Origin: Cyanophora paradoxa
Taxonomy: Eukaryota; Glaucocystophyceae; Cyanophorales; Cyanophoraceae
NCBI GenBank assembly: GCA_004431415.1
Contig: QPMI01000321.1
Location: forward strand, 1-48,993
Direction of reading: 5' to 3'
Length of the DNA stretch: 48,993 bases
Below the pieces are notes generated by a model. That model ran no database searches. It had not been told where the DNA came from and saw only the letters and a program-made list of their open reading frames with translations. Position 1 is the stretch's first letter, and each line of letters starts with the position of its first letter. Shown in pieces: positions 32,261 to 42,735 of this stretch. The position numbers were made by a program, and so were the translations under genes.

Positions 32261-33264
32261 CCTCCCCCCCCCACCCACCCCTGCCCACCCCTCCGTTTAT
32301 GTTATGATGTGAATAATGTACGAGTGAACTCTCGACGACTTCAAGGCTTTTAAGTAGCTGGCTGACGGTGCCACTGTGGTCTGTCCTAGTGGAATCGTCC
32401 GGGCATGGAGCCGTCATTCACAGTATACGTGGGGGCACTAAGCAGCACTAGCTATATAGGCAGCACTAGGCAGCACTGTGGCACAAAATCTAATTACTAC
32501 ACGCGAGTTCCAGTGAATGGGTGATATATTAGGCTTATATTAGTCTTTATAAGCGATATACATGCTTATGTTGAGTGCTCATCGAGAGTCCAACCAAGGT
32601 CATTCATCATGATGACTGAGTTGGGTGATGATCAGTTGATGTGTTTGAGAGCTCGTTGAACGATTTATCGGATTTCCATTAAGCGGGAGGATATCCGAGC
32701 CCGATACATGGCATGTATTCTGAAAGCGCTTTTTATTGTCGTTCACATGATATGCTTGAGTCTTATTGATCTGAATTCCATCCAGAGATAATCAGCTATA
32801 AATGATCCAACCCCTCCTGTGCACCCCCCACAACCTCGAGGCCCGCCTCTTGCCTGCCGCCCGGAGACCTCGGCTCATCTTAAAGATTCGGCATCCTCGT
32901 TCATAGTATGTTGCTTTTCAGTGCTCCGATTCGGGCGCGGGGCCTGCCCTGGGGTGGCCAGGCGCGGTTCATCGGGCCCAACACCTCATGCGCCCCATCA
33001 CTACCTTGCAATTGAGGCGGGCCTTTCGTCTTGCGCCCGGGGCCCCGGGCTCATCTTCTACATTATATATCTCTGTTCCCCGTATTTTGTTTCGCAGCGC
33101 CTCGATTCAGTTGCGGGGCCTGCCCTAGTCGCATGAGAGCATGCGTTGCGGATGCGTTGTACTTTCATTGCATGCATATGCGTAGCGGATGCGGTGTTCA
33201 TGCTTTGCACATGCGTCGAACATGCGTACAGATGCTTTGTATTTTCCCTCTACATCTCATCTCT
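32261..33264. repeat. AT-richer spacer between satellite arrays, left arm
   Basis: About 1 kb without a convincing gene. It holds short GGCAGCACTA repeats at about 32425-32480 and two degenerate copies of a roughly 120-bp segment at about 32832-32950 and 33010-33126. These share GCTCATCT and GGGGCCTGCCCT, each exactly 176 bp apart. A stretch rich in GCATGCG/GATGCG words follows at about 33135-33240. It is mirrored at about 41765-42735. Confidence 0.7.
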
Positions 33265-36200
33265 TGACGGAGAGCACGGCCCGGGGCTCGCACCAGGGGT
33301 ACAGCGTTCAGGGGGCGGCGGGGGCAGGGGGGGAGGGTCCCTGCGCGCGCGGCGGTCAGACCCAGGCCATATTTAGAATCTCTATCCGTCGACGCGCGCT
33401 TGTAGGGCCCTCGCCGGGCCATCGGCTGGCGGGGAGCGCGGCCCGGGGCTCGCACCAGGGGTACCGGGTTCAGGGGGCGGCGGGGCAGGGGGGAGGGTCC
33501 CTGCGCGCGCGGCGGTCAGACCCAGGCCATATTTAGAATCTTTATCCGTCGACGCGCGCTTGTAGGGCCCTCGCCGGGCCATCGGCTGGCGGGGAGCGCG
33601 GCCCGGGGCTCGCACCAGGGGTACCGGGTTCAGGGGGCGGCGGGGGCAGGGGGGGTGGGTCCCTGCGCGCGCGGCGGTCAGACCCAGGCCATATTTAGAA
33701 TCGCTATCCGTCGACGCGCGCTTGTAGGGCCCTCGCCGGGCCATCGGCTGGCGGGGAGCGCGGCCCGGGGCTCGCACCAGGGGTACAGCGTTCAGGGGGC
33801 GGCGGGGGCAGGGGGTGGGTCCCTGCGTGCGCGGCGGTCAGACCCAGGCCATATTTAGAATCGCTATCCGTCGACGCGCGCGTGTAGGGCCCTCGCCGGG
33901 CCATCGGCTGGCGGGGAGCGCGGCCCGGGGCTCGCACCAGGGGTACCGGGTTCAGGGGGCGGCGGGGGCAGGGGGGAGGGTCCCTGCGCGCGCGGCGGTC
34001 AGACCCAGGCCATATTTAGAATCGCTATCCGTCGACGCGCGCGTGTAGGGCCCTCGCCGGGCCATCGGCTGGCGGGGAGCGCGGCCCGGGGCTCGCACCA
34101 GGGTACAGCGTTCAGGGGCGGCGGGGGCAGGGGGGTGGGTCCCTGCGCGCGCGGCGGTCAGACCCAGGCCATATTTAGAATTGCTATCCGTCGACGCGCG
34201 CTTGTAGGGCCCTCGCCGGGCCATCGGCTGGCGGGGAGCGCGGCCCGGGGCTCGCACCAGGGGTACCGGGTTCAGGGGGCGGCGGGGCAGGGGGGAGGGT
34301 CCCTGCGCGCGCGGCGGTCAGACCCAGGCCATATTTAGAATCTTTATCCGTCGACGCGCGCTTGTAGGGCCCTCGCCGGGCCATCGGCTGGCGGGGAGCG
34401 CGGCCCGGGGCTCGCACCAGGGGTACAGCGTTCAGGGGGCGGCGGGGGCAGGGGGGGAGGGTCCCTGCGCGCGCGGCGGTCAGACCCAGGCCATATTTAG
34501 AATCTCTATCCGTCGACGCGCGCTTGTAGGGCCCTCGCCGGGCCATCGGCTGGCGGGGAGCGCGGCCCGGGGCTCGCACCAGGGGTACCGGGTTCAGGGG
34601 GCGGCGGGGGCAGGGGGGGAGGGTCCCTGCGCGCGCGGCGGTCAGACCCAGGCCATATTTAGAATCTTTATCCGTCGACGCGCGCTTGTAGGGCCCTCGC
34701 CGGGCCATCGGCTGGCGGGGAGCGCGGCCCGGGGCTCGCACCAGGGGTACCGGGTTCAGGGGGCGGCGGGGGCAGGGGGGTGGGTCCCTGCGCGCGCGGC
34801 GGTCAGACCCAGGCCATATTTAGAATCGCTATCCGTCGACGCGCGCTTGTAGGGCCCTCGCCGGGCCATCGGCTGGCGGGGAGCGCGGCCCGGGGCTCGC
34901 ACCAGGGGTACAGCGTTCAGGGGGCGGCGGGGGCAGGGGTGGGTCCCTGCGTGCGCGGCGGTCAGACCCAGGCCATATTTAGAATCGCTATCCGTCGACG
35001 CGCGCGTGTAGGGCCCTCGCCGGGCCATCGGCTGGCGGGGAGCGCGGCCCGGGGCTCGCACCAGGGGTACCGGGTTCAGGGGGCGGCGGGGGCAGGGGGG
35101 AGGGTCCCTGCGCGCGCGGCGGTCAGACCCAGGCCATATTTAGAATCGCTATCCGTCGACGCGCGCGTGTAGGGCCCTCGCCGGGCCATCGGCTGGCGGG
35201 GAGCGCGGCCCGGGGCTCGCACCAGGGTACAGCGTTCAGGGGCGGCGGGGCAGGGGGGTGGGTCCCTGCACGCGCGGCGGTCAGACCCAGGCCATATTTA
35301 GAATCGCTATCCGTCGACGCGCGCTTGTAGGGCCCTCGCCGGGCCATCGGCTGGCGGGGAGCGCGGCCCGGGGCTCGCACCAGGGGTACCGGGTTCAGGG
35401 GGCGGCGGGGGCAGGGGGGAGGGTCCCTGCGCGCGCGGCGGTCAGACCCAGGCCATATTTAGAATCTTTATCCGTCGACGCGCGCTTGTAGGGCCCTCGC
35501 CGGGCCATCGGCTGGCGGGGAGCGCGGCCCGGGGCTCGCACCAGGGGTACAGCGTTCAGGGGCGGCGGGGCAGGGGGTGGGTCTCTGCGCGCGCGGCGGT
35601 CAGACCCAGGCCATATTTAGAATCGCTATCCGTCGACGCGCGCTTGTAGGGCCCTCGCCGGGCCATCGGCTGGCGGGGAGCGCGGCCCGGGGCTCGCACC
35701 AGGGGTACAGCGTTCAGGGGGCGGCGGGGGCAGGGGGTGGGTCCCTGCGCGCGCGGCGGTCAGACCCAGGCCATATTTAGAATCGCTATCCGTTGACGCG
35801 CGCTTGTAGGGCCCTCGCCGGGCCATCGGCTGGCGGGGAGCGCGGTCCGGGGCTCGCACCAGGGGTACAGCGTTCAGGGGGCGGCGGGGGCAGGGGGTGG
35901 GTCCCTGCGCGCGCGGCGGTCAGACCCAGGCCATATTTAGAATCGCTATCCGTCGACGCGCGCTTGTAGGGCCCTCGCCGGCCATCGGCTGGCGGGGAGC
36001 GCGGCCCGGGCTCGCACCAGGGGTACAGCGTTCAGGGGCGGCGGGGCAGGGGGTGGGTCTCTGCGCGCGCGGCGGTCAGACCCAGGCCATATTTAGAATC
36101 GCTATCCGTCGACGCGCGCTTGTAGGGCCCTCGCCGGGCCATCGGCTGGCGGGGAGCGCGGCCCGGGGCTCGCACCAGGGGTACCGGGTTCAGGGGGCGG

Positions 36201-36775
36201 CGGGGGCAGGGGGGAGGGTCCCTGCGCGCGCGGCGGTCAGACCCAGGCCATATTTAGAATCTTTATCCGTCGACGCGCGCTTATAGGGCCCTCGCCGGGC
36301 CATCGGCTGGCGGGGAGCGCGGCCGGGGCTCGCACCAGGGGTACAGCGTTCAGGGGGCGGCGGGGGCAGGGGGGTGGGTCCCTGCGCGCGCGGCGGTCAG
36401 ACCCAGGCCATATTTAGAATCGCTATCCGTCGACGCGCGCGTGTAGGGCCCTCGCCGGGCCATCGGCTGGCGGGGAGCGCGGCCCGGGGCTCGCACCAGG
36501 GGTACCGGGTTCAGGGGGCGGCGGGGGCAGGGGGAGGGTCCCTGCGCGCGCGGCGGTCAGACCCAGGCCATATTTAGAATCGCTATCCGTCGACGCGCGC
36601 TTGTAGGGCCCTCGCCGGGCCATCGGCTGGCGGGGAGCGCGGTCCGGGGCTCGCACCAGGGGTACAGCGTTCAGGGGCGGCGGGGGCAGGGGGTGGGTCC
36701 CTGCGCGCGCGGCGGTCAGACCCAGGCCATATTTAGAATCTCTATCCGTCGAAGCGCGCTTGTAGCGCCCTCGGC
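33265..36775 (+). repeat. Satellite B array, left arm (22 units of about 160 bp)
   Basis: Head-to-tail units marked by CCATATTTAGAATC, GTCGACGCGCGC and GGCCCGGGGCTCGCACCAGG. I count 22 markers from about 33368 to 36728, mean spacing 160 bp. Two or more unit variants alternate (GGTACCGGGTT or GGTACAGCGTT; ATCGCTATCC, ATCTTTATCC or ATCTCTATCC). The last unit is diverged at its end (GTCGAAGCGCGC). Open frames are periodic by-products. Confidence 0.95.
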
Positions 36776-37517
36776 GGCCTCGATGCGCGAGATTTGAGCA
36801 GCGCGCGAGCGCGCGGGCCGGCGCCCGGGAGCGCAATTGCAAGCGCGTTGCGCGCTCGCGCAACGGAAGCCATATCGCGATCGGCGGGAGCATTGCGCGG
36901 GTGCCGGTCGCGCGCGGGTTCTCACACTGGGCCTCGAGCTCGCGCTTGCCCGCAGTCGACGTCCGCGTGGCCCGGCGCAACTGCCACCTGTGAGCACGTG
37001 GCTCCGCTCGCGCGCTCGAGCTCGCCGCTCGCGCACAGCGCTCGCGCGCTCGCGGCGCAACAGCCAACTGTGTCGCTCGCTGAGGCTGGTTGGCTGGAAA
37101 CTGCTTCGATGCATGATGTATGAGCGCACCTTCTGCCTACCGAGCTCCCGGACGAATGCTGCCGGCTTGCCGAGGGGGGGGGGTGGCGGGGGGGTATCAG
37201 TTCTCGCCAGCTCCCGCAGCTGACGGGGACCGCGCCGGGCCCCAGCTTGTGGCTGCAAAAGAACGCATATGCGCCGCGCATGCACGCCTTGCTCGCTAGA
37301 CCCGCCGTAAGCGCCCCAGTGCTGAGCAGCACGCGGACGCCGCGACGTATATGGGATGACCACTGCTGGCGAGCTCCCGCGCATTTGCAATAGATGTACA
37401 GCATGCCATACACCACTCCTGCTTGCATATTTACGCCCCCTGCGCCCCGCACTCGATACACACACGGCATATACATACTTCATAGGATTGGCGCATTAGA
37501 ACGCTAGTATTACCGGC
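36776..37517 (+). repeat. Centre-proximal non-satellite segment, left arm
   Basis: 742 bp, mirrored at 37535-38273. GC-rich with many short self-complementary words (CGCGAGCGCGCG, GCGCAATTGC, CATATCGCGATCGG) in its outer half, AT-richer with CATATACATACTT near the centre. Open frames up to 184 codons exist on both strands but show no recognisable domain, and I do not call a gene. Confidence 0.7.
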
Positions 37518-37534
37518 CTGTCTAGCCCCTCGCA
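37518..37534. other. 17-nt centre of the giant palindrome
   Basis: CTGTCTAGCCCCTCGCA separates the arms, which meet as ...TATTACCGGC and GCCGGTAATA... It is not a known sequencing-adapter sequence that I recognise. With the preceding ACCGGC it is an inverted copy of 25303-25325. Confidence 0.9.
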
Positions 37535-38273
37535 GCCGGTAATACTAGCGTTCTAATGCGCCAATCCTATGAAGTATGTATATGCCGTGTGTGTATCGAG
37601 TGCGGGGCGCAGGGGGCGTAAATATGCAAGCAGGAGTGGTGTATGGCATGCTGTACATCTATTGCAAATGCGCGGGAGCTCGCCAGCAGTGGTCATCCCA
37701 TATACGTCGCGGCGTCCGCGTGCTGCTCAGCACTGGGGCGCTTACGGCGGGTCTAGCGAGCAAGGCGTGCATGCGCGGCGCATATGCGTTCTTTTGCAGC
37801 CACAAGCTGGGGCCGGCGCGGTCCCCGTCAGCTGCGGGAGCTGGCGAGAACTGATACCCCCCGCCACCCCCCCCCCTCGGCAAGCCGGCAGCATTCGTCC
37901 GGGAGCTCGGTAGGCAGAAGGTGCGCTCATACATCATGCATCGAAGCAGTTTCCAGCCAACCAGCCTCAGCGAGCGACACAGTTGGCTGTTGCGCCGCGA
38001 GCGCGCGAGCGCTGTGCGCGAGCGGCGAGCTCGAGCGCGCGAGCGGAGCCACGTGCTCACAGGTGGCAGTTGCGCCGGGCCACGCGGACGTCGACTGCGG
38101 GCAAGCGCGAGCTCGAGGCCCAGTGTGAGAACCCGCGCGCGACCGGCACCCGCGCAATGCTCCCGCCGATCGCGATATGGCTTCCGTTGCGCGAGCGCGC
38201 AACGCGCTTGCAATTGCGCTCCCGGGCGCCGGCCCGCGCGCTCGCGCGCTGCTCAAATCTCGCGCATCGAGGC
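37535..38273 (-). repeat. Centre-proximal non-satellite segment, right arm
   Basis: Reverse-complement copy of 36776-37517 with very few differences. No gene called. Confidence 0.7.
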
Positions 38274-41200
38274 CCGCCGAGGGCGCTACAAGCGCGCTTC
38301 GACGGATAGAGATTCTAAATATGGCCTGGGTCTGACCGCCGCGCGCGCAGGACCCACCCCTGCCCCGCCGCCCCCTGAACGCTGTACCCCTGGTGCGAGC
38401 CCCGGACCGCGCTCCCCGCCAGCCGATGGCCCGGCGAGGGCCCTACAAGCGCGCGTCGACGGATAGCGATTCTAAATATGGCCTGGTCTGACCGCCGCGC
38501 GCGCAGGGACCCCCCCTGCCCCGCCGCCCCCTGAACCCGGTACCCTGGTGCGAGCCCCGGCCGCGCTCCCCGCCAGCCGATGGCCCGGCGAGGGCCCTAC
38601 ACGCGCGCGTCGACGGATAGCGATTCTAAATATGGCCTGGGTCTGACCGCCGCGCGCGCAGGGACCCACCCCCCTGCCCCGCCGCCCCTGAACGCTGTAC
38701 CCCTGGTGCGAGCCCGGGCCGCGCTCCCGCCAGCCGATGGCCCGGCGAGGGCCCTATAAGCGCGCGTCGACGGATAAAGATTCTAAATATGGCCTGGGTC
38801 TGACCGCCGCGCGCGCAGGACCCTCCCCCCCTGCCCCCGCCGCCCCCTGAACCCGGTACCCCTGGTGCGAGCCCCGGCCGCGCTCCCCGCCAGCCGATGG
38901 CCCGGCGAGGGCCCTACAAGCGCGCGTCGACGGATAGCGATTCTAAATATGGCCTGGGTCTGACCGCCGCGCGCGCAGAGACCCACCCCCTGCCCCGCCG
39001 CCCCCTGAACGCTGTACCCTGGTGCGAGCCCGGGCCGCGCTCCCCGCCAGCCGATGGCCCGGCGAGGGCCTACAAGCGCGCGTCGACGGATAGCGATTCT
39101 AAATATGGCCTGGGTCTGACCGCCGCGCGCGCAGGGACCCACCCCTGCCCCCGCCGCCCCCTGAACGCTGTACCCCTGGTGCGAGCCCCGGACCGCGCTC
39201 CCCGCCAGCCGATGGCCCGGCGAGGGCCCTACAAGCGCGCGTCAACGGATAGCGATTCTAAATATGGCCTGGGTCTGACCGCCGCGCGCGCAGGGACCCA
39301 CCCCCTGCCCCCGCCGCCCCCTGAACGCTGTACCCCTGGTGCGAGCCCCGGGCCGCGCTCCCCGCCAGCCGATGGCCCGGCGAGGGCCCTACAAGCGCGC
39401 GTCGACGGATAGCGATTCTAAATATGGCCTGGGTCTGACCGCCGCGCGCGCAGAGACCCACCCCCTGCCCCCGCCGCCCCCTGAACGCTGTACCCCTGGT
39501 GCGAGCCCCGGGCCGCGCTCCCCGCCAGCCGATGGCCCGGCGAGGGCCCTACAAGCGCGCGTCGACGGATAAAGATTCTAAATATGGCCTGGGTCTGACC
39601 GCCGCGCGCGCAGGGACCCTCCCCCCTGCCCCCGCCGCCCCCTGAACCGGTACCCCTGGTGCGAGCCCCGGGCCGCGCTCCCCGCCAGCCGATGGCCCGG
39701 CGAGGGCCCTACAAGCGCGCGTCGACGGATAGCGATTCTAAATATGGCCTGGGTCTGACCGCCGCGCGTGCAGGGACCCACCCCCCCTGCCCCCGCCGCC
39801 CCCTGAACGCTGTACCCCTGGTGCGAGCCCCGGGCCGCGCTCCCCGCCAGCCGATGGCCCGGCGAGGGCCCTACACGCGCGCGTCGACGGATAGCGATTC
39901 TAAATATGGCCTGGGTCTGACCGCCGCGCGCGCAGGGACCCTCCCCCCCTGCCCCCGCCGCCCCCTGAACCCGGTACCCCTGGTGCGAGCCCCGGGCCGC
40001 GCTCCCCGCCAGCCGATGGCCCGGCGAGGGCCCTACACGCGCGCGTCGACGGATAGCGATTCTAAATATGGCCTGGGTCTGACCGCCGCGCACGCAGGGA
40101 CCCACCCCTGCCCCGCCGCCCCTGAACGCTGTACCCCTGGTGCGAGCCCCGGGCCGCGCTCCCCGCCAGCCGATGGCCCGGCGAGGGCCCTACAAGCGCG
40201 CGTCGACGGATAGCGATTCTAAATATGGCCTGGGTCTGACCGCCGCGCGCGCAGGGACCCACCCCCCTGCCCCCGCCGCCCCTGAACCCGGTACCCCTGG
40301 TGCGAGCCCCGGGCCGCGCTCCCCGCCAGCCGATGGCCCGGCGAGGGCCCTACAAGCGCGCGTCGACGGATAAAGATTCTAAATATGGCCTGGGTCTGAC
40401 CGCCGCGCGCGCAGGGACCCTCCCCCCTGCCCCCGCCGCCCCTGAACCCGGTACCCTGGTGCGAGCCCCGGGCCGCGCTCCCCGCCAGCCGATGGCCCGG
40501 CGAGGGCCCTACAAGCGCGCGTCGACGGATAGAGATTCTAAATATGGCCTGGGTCTGACCGCCGCGCGCGCAGGGACCCTCCCCCCTGCCCCGCCGCCCC
40601 CTGAACGCTGTACCCTGGTGCGAGCCCCGGGCCGCGCTCCCCGCCAGCCGATGGCCCGGCGAGGGCCCTACAAGCGCGCGTCGACGGATAAAGATTCTAA
40701 ATATGGCCTGGGTCTGACCGCCGCGCGCGCAGGGACCCTCCCCCCTGCCCCCGCCGCCCCTGAACCCGGTACCCTGGTGCGAGCCCCGGGCCGCGCTCCC
40801 GCCAGCCGATGGCCCGGCGAGGGCCCTACAAGCGCGCGTCGACGGATAGCAATTCTAAATATGGCCTGGGTCTGACCGCCGCGCGCGCAGGACCCACCCC
40901 CCCTGCCCCCGCCGCCCCTGAACGCTGTACCCTGGTGCGAGCCCCGGGCCGCGCTCCCCGCCAGCCGATGGCCCGGCGAGGGCCCTACACGCGCGCGTCG
41001 ACGGATAGCGATTCTAAATATGGCCTGGGTCTGACCGCCGCGCGCGCAGGGACCCTCCCCCCTGCCCCGCCGCCCCCTGAACCCGGTACCCCTGGTGCGA
41101 GCCCCGGGCCGCGCTCCCCGCCAGCCGATGGCCCGGCGAGGGCCCTACACGCGCGCGTCGACGGATAGCGATTCTAAATATGGCCTGGGTCTGACCGCCG

Positions 41201-41757
41201 CGCACGCAGGGACCCACCCCCTGCCCCCCCGCCCCCTGAACGCTGTACCCCTGGTGCGAGCCCCGGGCCGCGCTCCCCGCCAGCCGATGGCCCGGCGAGG
41301 GCCTACAAGCGCGCGTCGACGGATAGCGATTCTAATATGGCCTGGGTCTGACCGCCGCGCGCGCAGGGACCCACCCCCCTGCCCCCGCCGCCCCCTGAAC
41401 CCGGTACCCCTGGTGCGAGCCCCGGGCCGCGCTCCCCGCCAGCCGATGGCCCGGCGAGGGCCCTACAAGCGCGCGTCGACGGATAAAGATTCTAAATATG
41501 GCCTGGGTCTGACCGCCGCGCGCGCAGGGACCTCCCCCCTGCCCCCGCCGCCCCCTGAACCCGGTACCCCTGGTGCGAGCCCCGGCCGCGCTCCCCGCCA
41601 GCCGATGGCCCGGCGAGGGCCTACAAGCGCGCGTCGACGGATAGAGATTCTAAATATGGCCTGGGTCTGACCGCCGCGCGCGCAGGGACCCTCCCCCCTG
41701 CCCCCGCCGCCCCTGAACGCTGTACCCCTGGTGCGAGCCCCGGGCCGTGCTCTCCGT
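38274..41757 (-). repeat. Satellite B array, right arm (22 units)
   Basis: Mirror of the left B array. The marker GATTCTAAATATGG occurs 22 times (one with a lost A near 41333), and the order of unit variants matches the left arm. Confidence 0.95.
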
Positions 41758-42735
41758 CAAGAGATGAGATGTAGAGGGAAAATACAAGCATCTGTACGCA
41801 TGTTCGACGCATGTGCAAAGCATGAACACCGCATCCGCTACGCATATGCATGCAATGAAAGTACAACGCATCCGCAACGCATGCTCTCATGCGACTAGGG
41901 CAGGCCCGCAACTGAATCGAGGCGCTGCGAAACAAAATACGGGGAACAGAGATATATAATGTAGAAGATGAGCCCGGGCCCCGGGCGCAAGACGAAAGGC
42001 CCGCCTCAATTGCAAGGTAGTGATGGGGGCGCATGAGGTGTTGGGCCCGATGAACCGCGCCTGGCCACCCCAGGGCAGGCCCCGCGCCCGAATCGGAGCA
42101 CTGAAAAGCAACATACTATGAACGAGGATGCCGAATCTTTAAGATGAGCCGAGGTCTCCGGGCGGCAGGCAAGAGGCGGGCCTCGAGGTTGTGGGGGGGT
42201 GCACAGGAGGGGTTGGATCATTTATAGCTGATTATCTCTGGATGGAATTCAGATCAATAAGACTCAAGCATATCATGTGAACGACAATAAAAAGCGCTTT
42301 CAGAATACATGCCATGTATCGGGCTCGGATATCCTCCCGCTTAATGGAAATCCGATAAATCGTTCAACGAGCTCTCAAACACATCAACTGATCATCACCC
42401 AACTCAGTCATCATGATGAATGACCTTGGTTGGACTCTCGATGAGCACTCAACATAAGCATGTATATCGCTTATAAGACTAATATAAGCCTAATATATCA
42501 CCCATTCACTGGAACTCGCGTGTAGTAATTAGATTTTGTGCCACAGTGCTGCCTAGTGCTGCCTAATAGCTAGTGCTGCTTAGTGCCCCCACGTATACTG
42601 TGAATGACGGCTCCATGCCCGGACGATTCCACTAGGACAGACCACAGTGGCACCGTCAGCCAGCTACTTAAAAGCCTTGAAGTCGTCGAGAGTTACTCGT
42701 ACATTATTCACATCATAACATAAACGGAGGGTGGG
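41758..42735. repeat. AT-richer spacer between satellite arrays, right arm
   Basis: Mirror of 32261-33264, with a few one-base deletions relative to it, for example near 42571 and 42693. No gene called. Confidence 0.75.

Larger units (their letters stand above)
26031..37517 (+). repeat. Giant palindrome, left arm
   Basis: 11,487 bp whose reverse complement is found at 37535-48993. Order within the arm: about 210 bp non-satellite DNA with a 20-bp perfect palindrome, satellite A array, about 1 kb AT-richer spacer, satellite B array, about 0.75 kb non-satellite DNA. The left limit is only a minimum, since the mirror copy runs off the window. Arm differences are mostly single-base indels in homopolymers. 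Confidence 0.95.

Noticed and set aside
34184-34741. 185-codon open frame in satellite B
   Set aside because: Periodic translation of B units (APGRAPRQPMARRGPYKRAS repeated); same reasoning as for satellite A.
36922-37476. 184-codon open frame in the centre-proximal segment (mirror at 37659-38213 on the other frame)
   Set aside because: No recognisable domain, frames open on both strands, and the sequence is rich in short self-complementary words. Not enough to call a gene.
37501-37550. Telomere or sequencing adapter at the palindrome centre
   Set aside because: No TTAGGG/TTTAGGG-type repeats and no adapter sequence that I recognise; the spacer is explained by the 25303-25325 copy.
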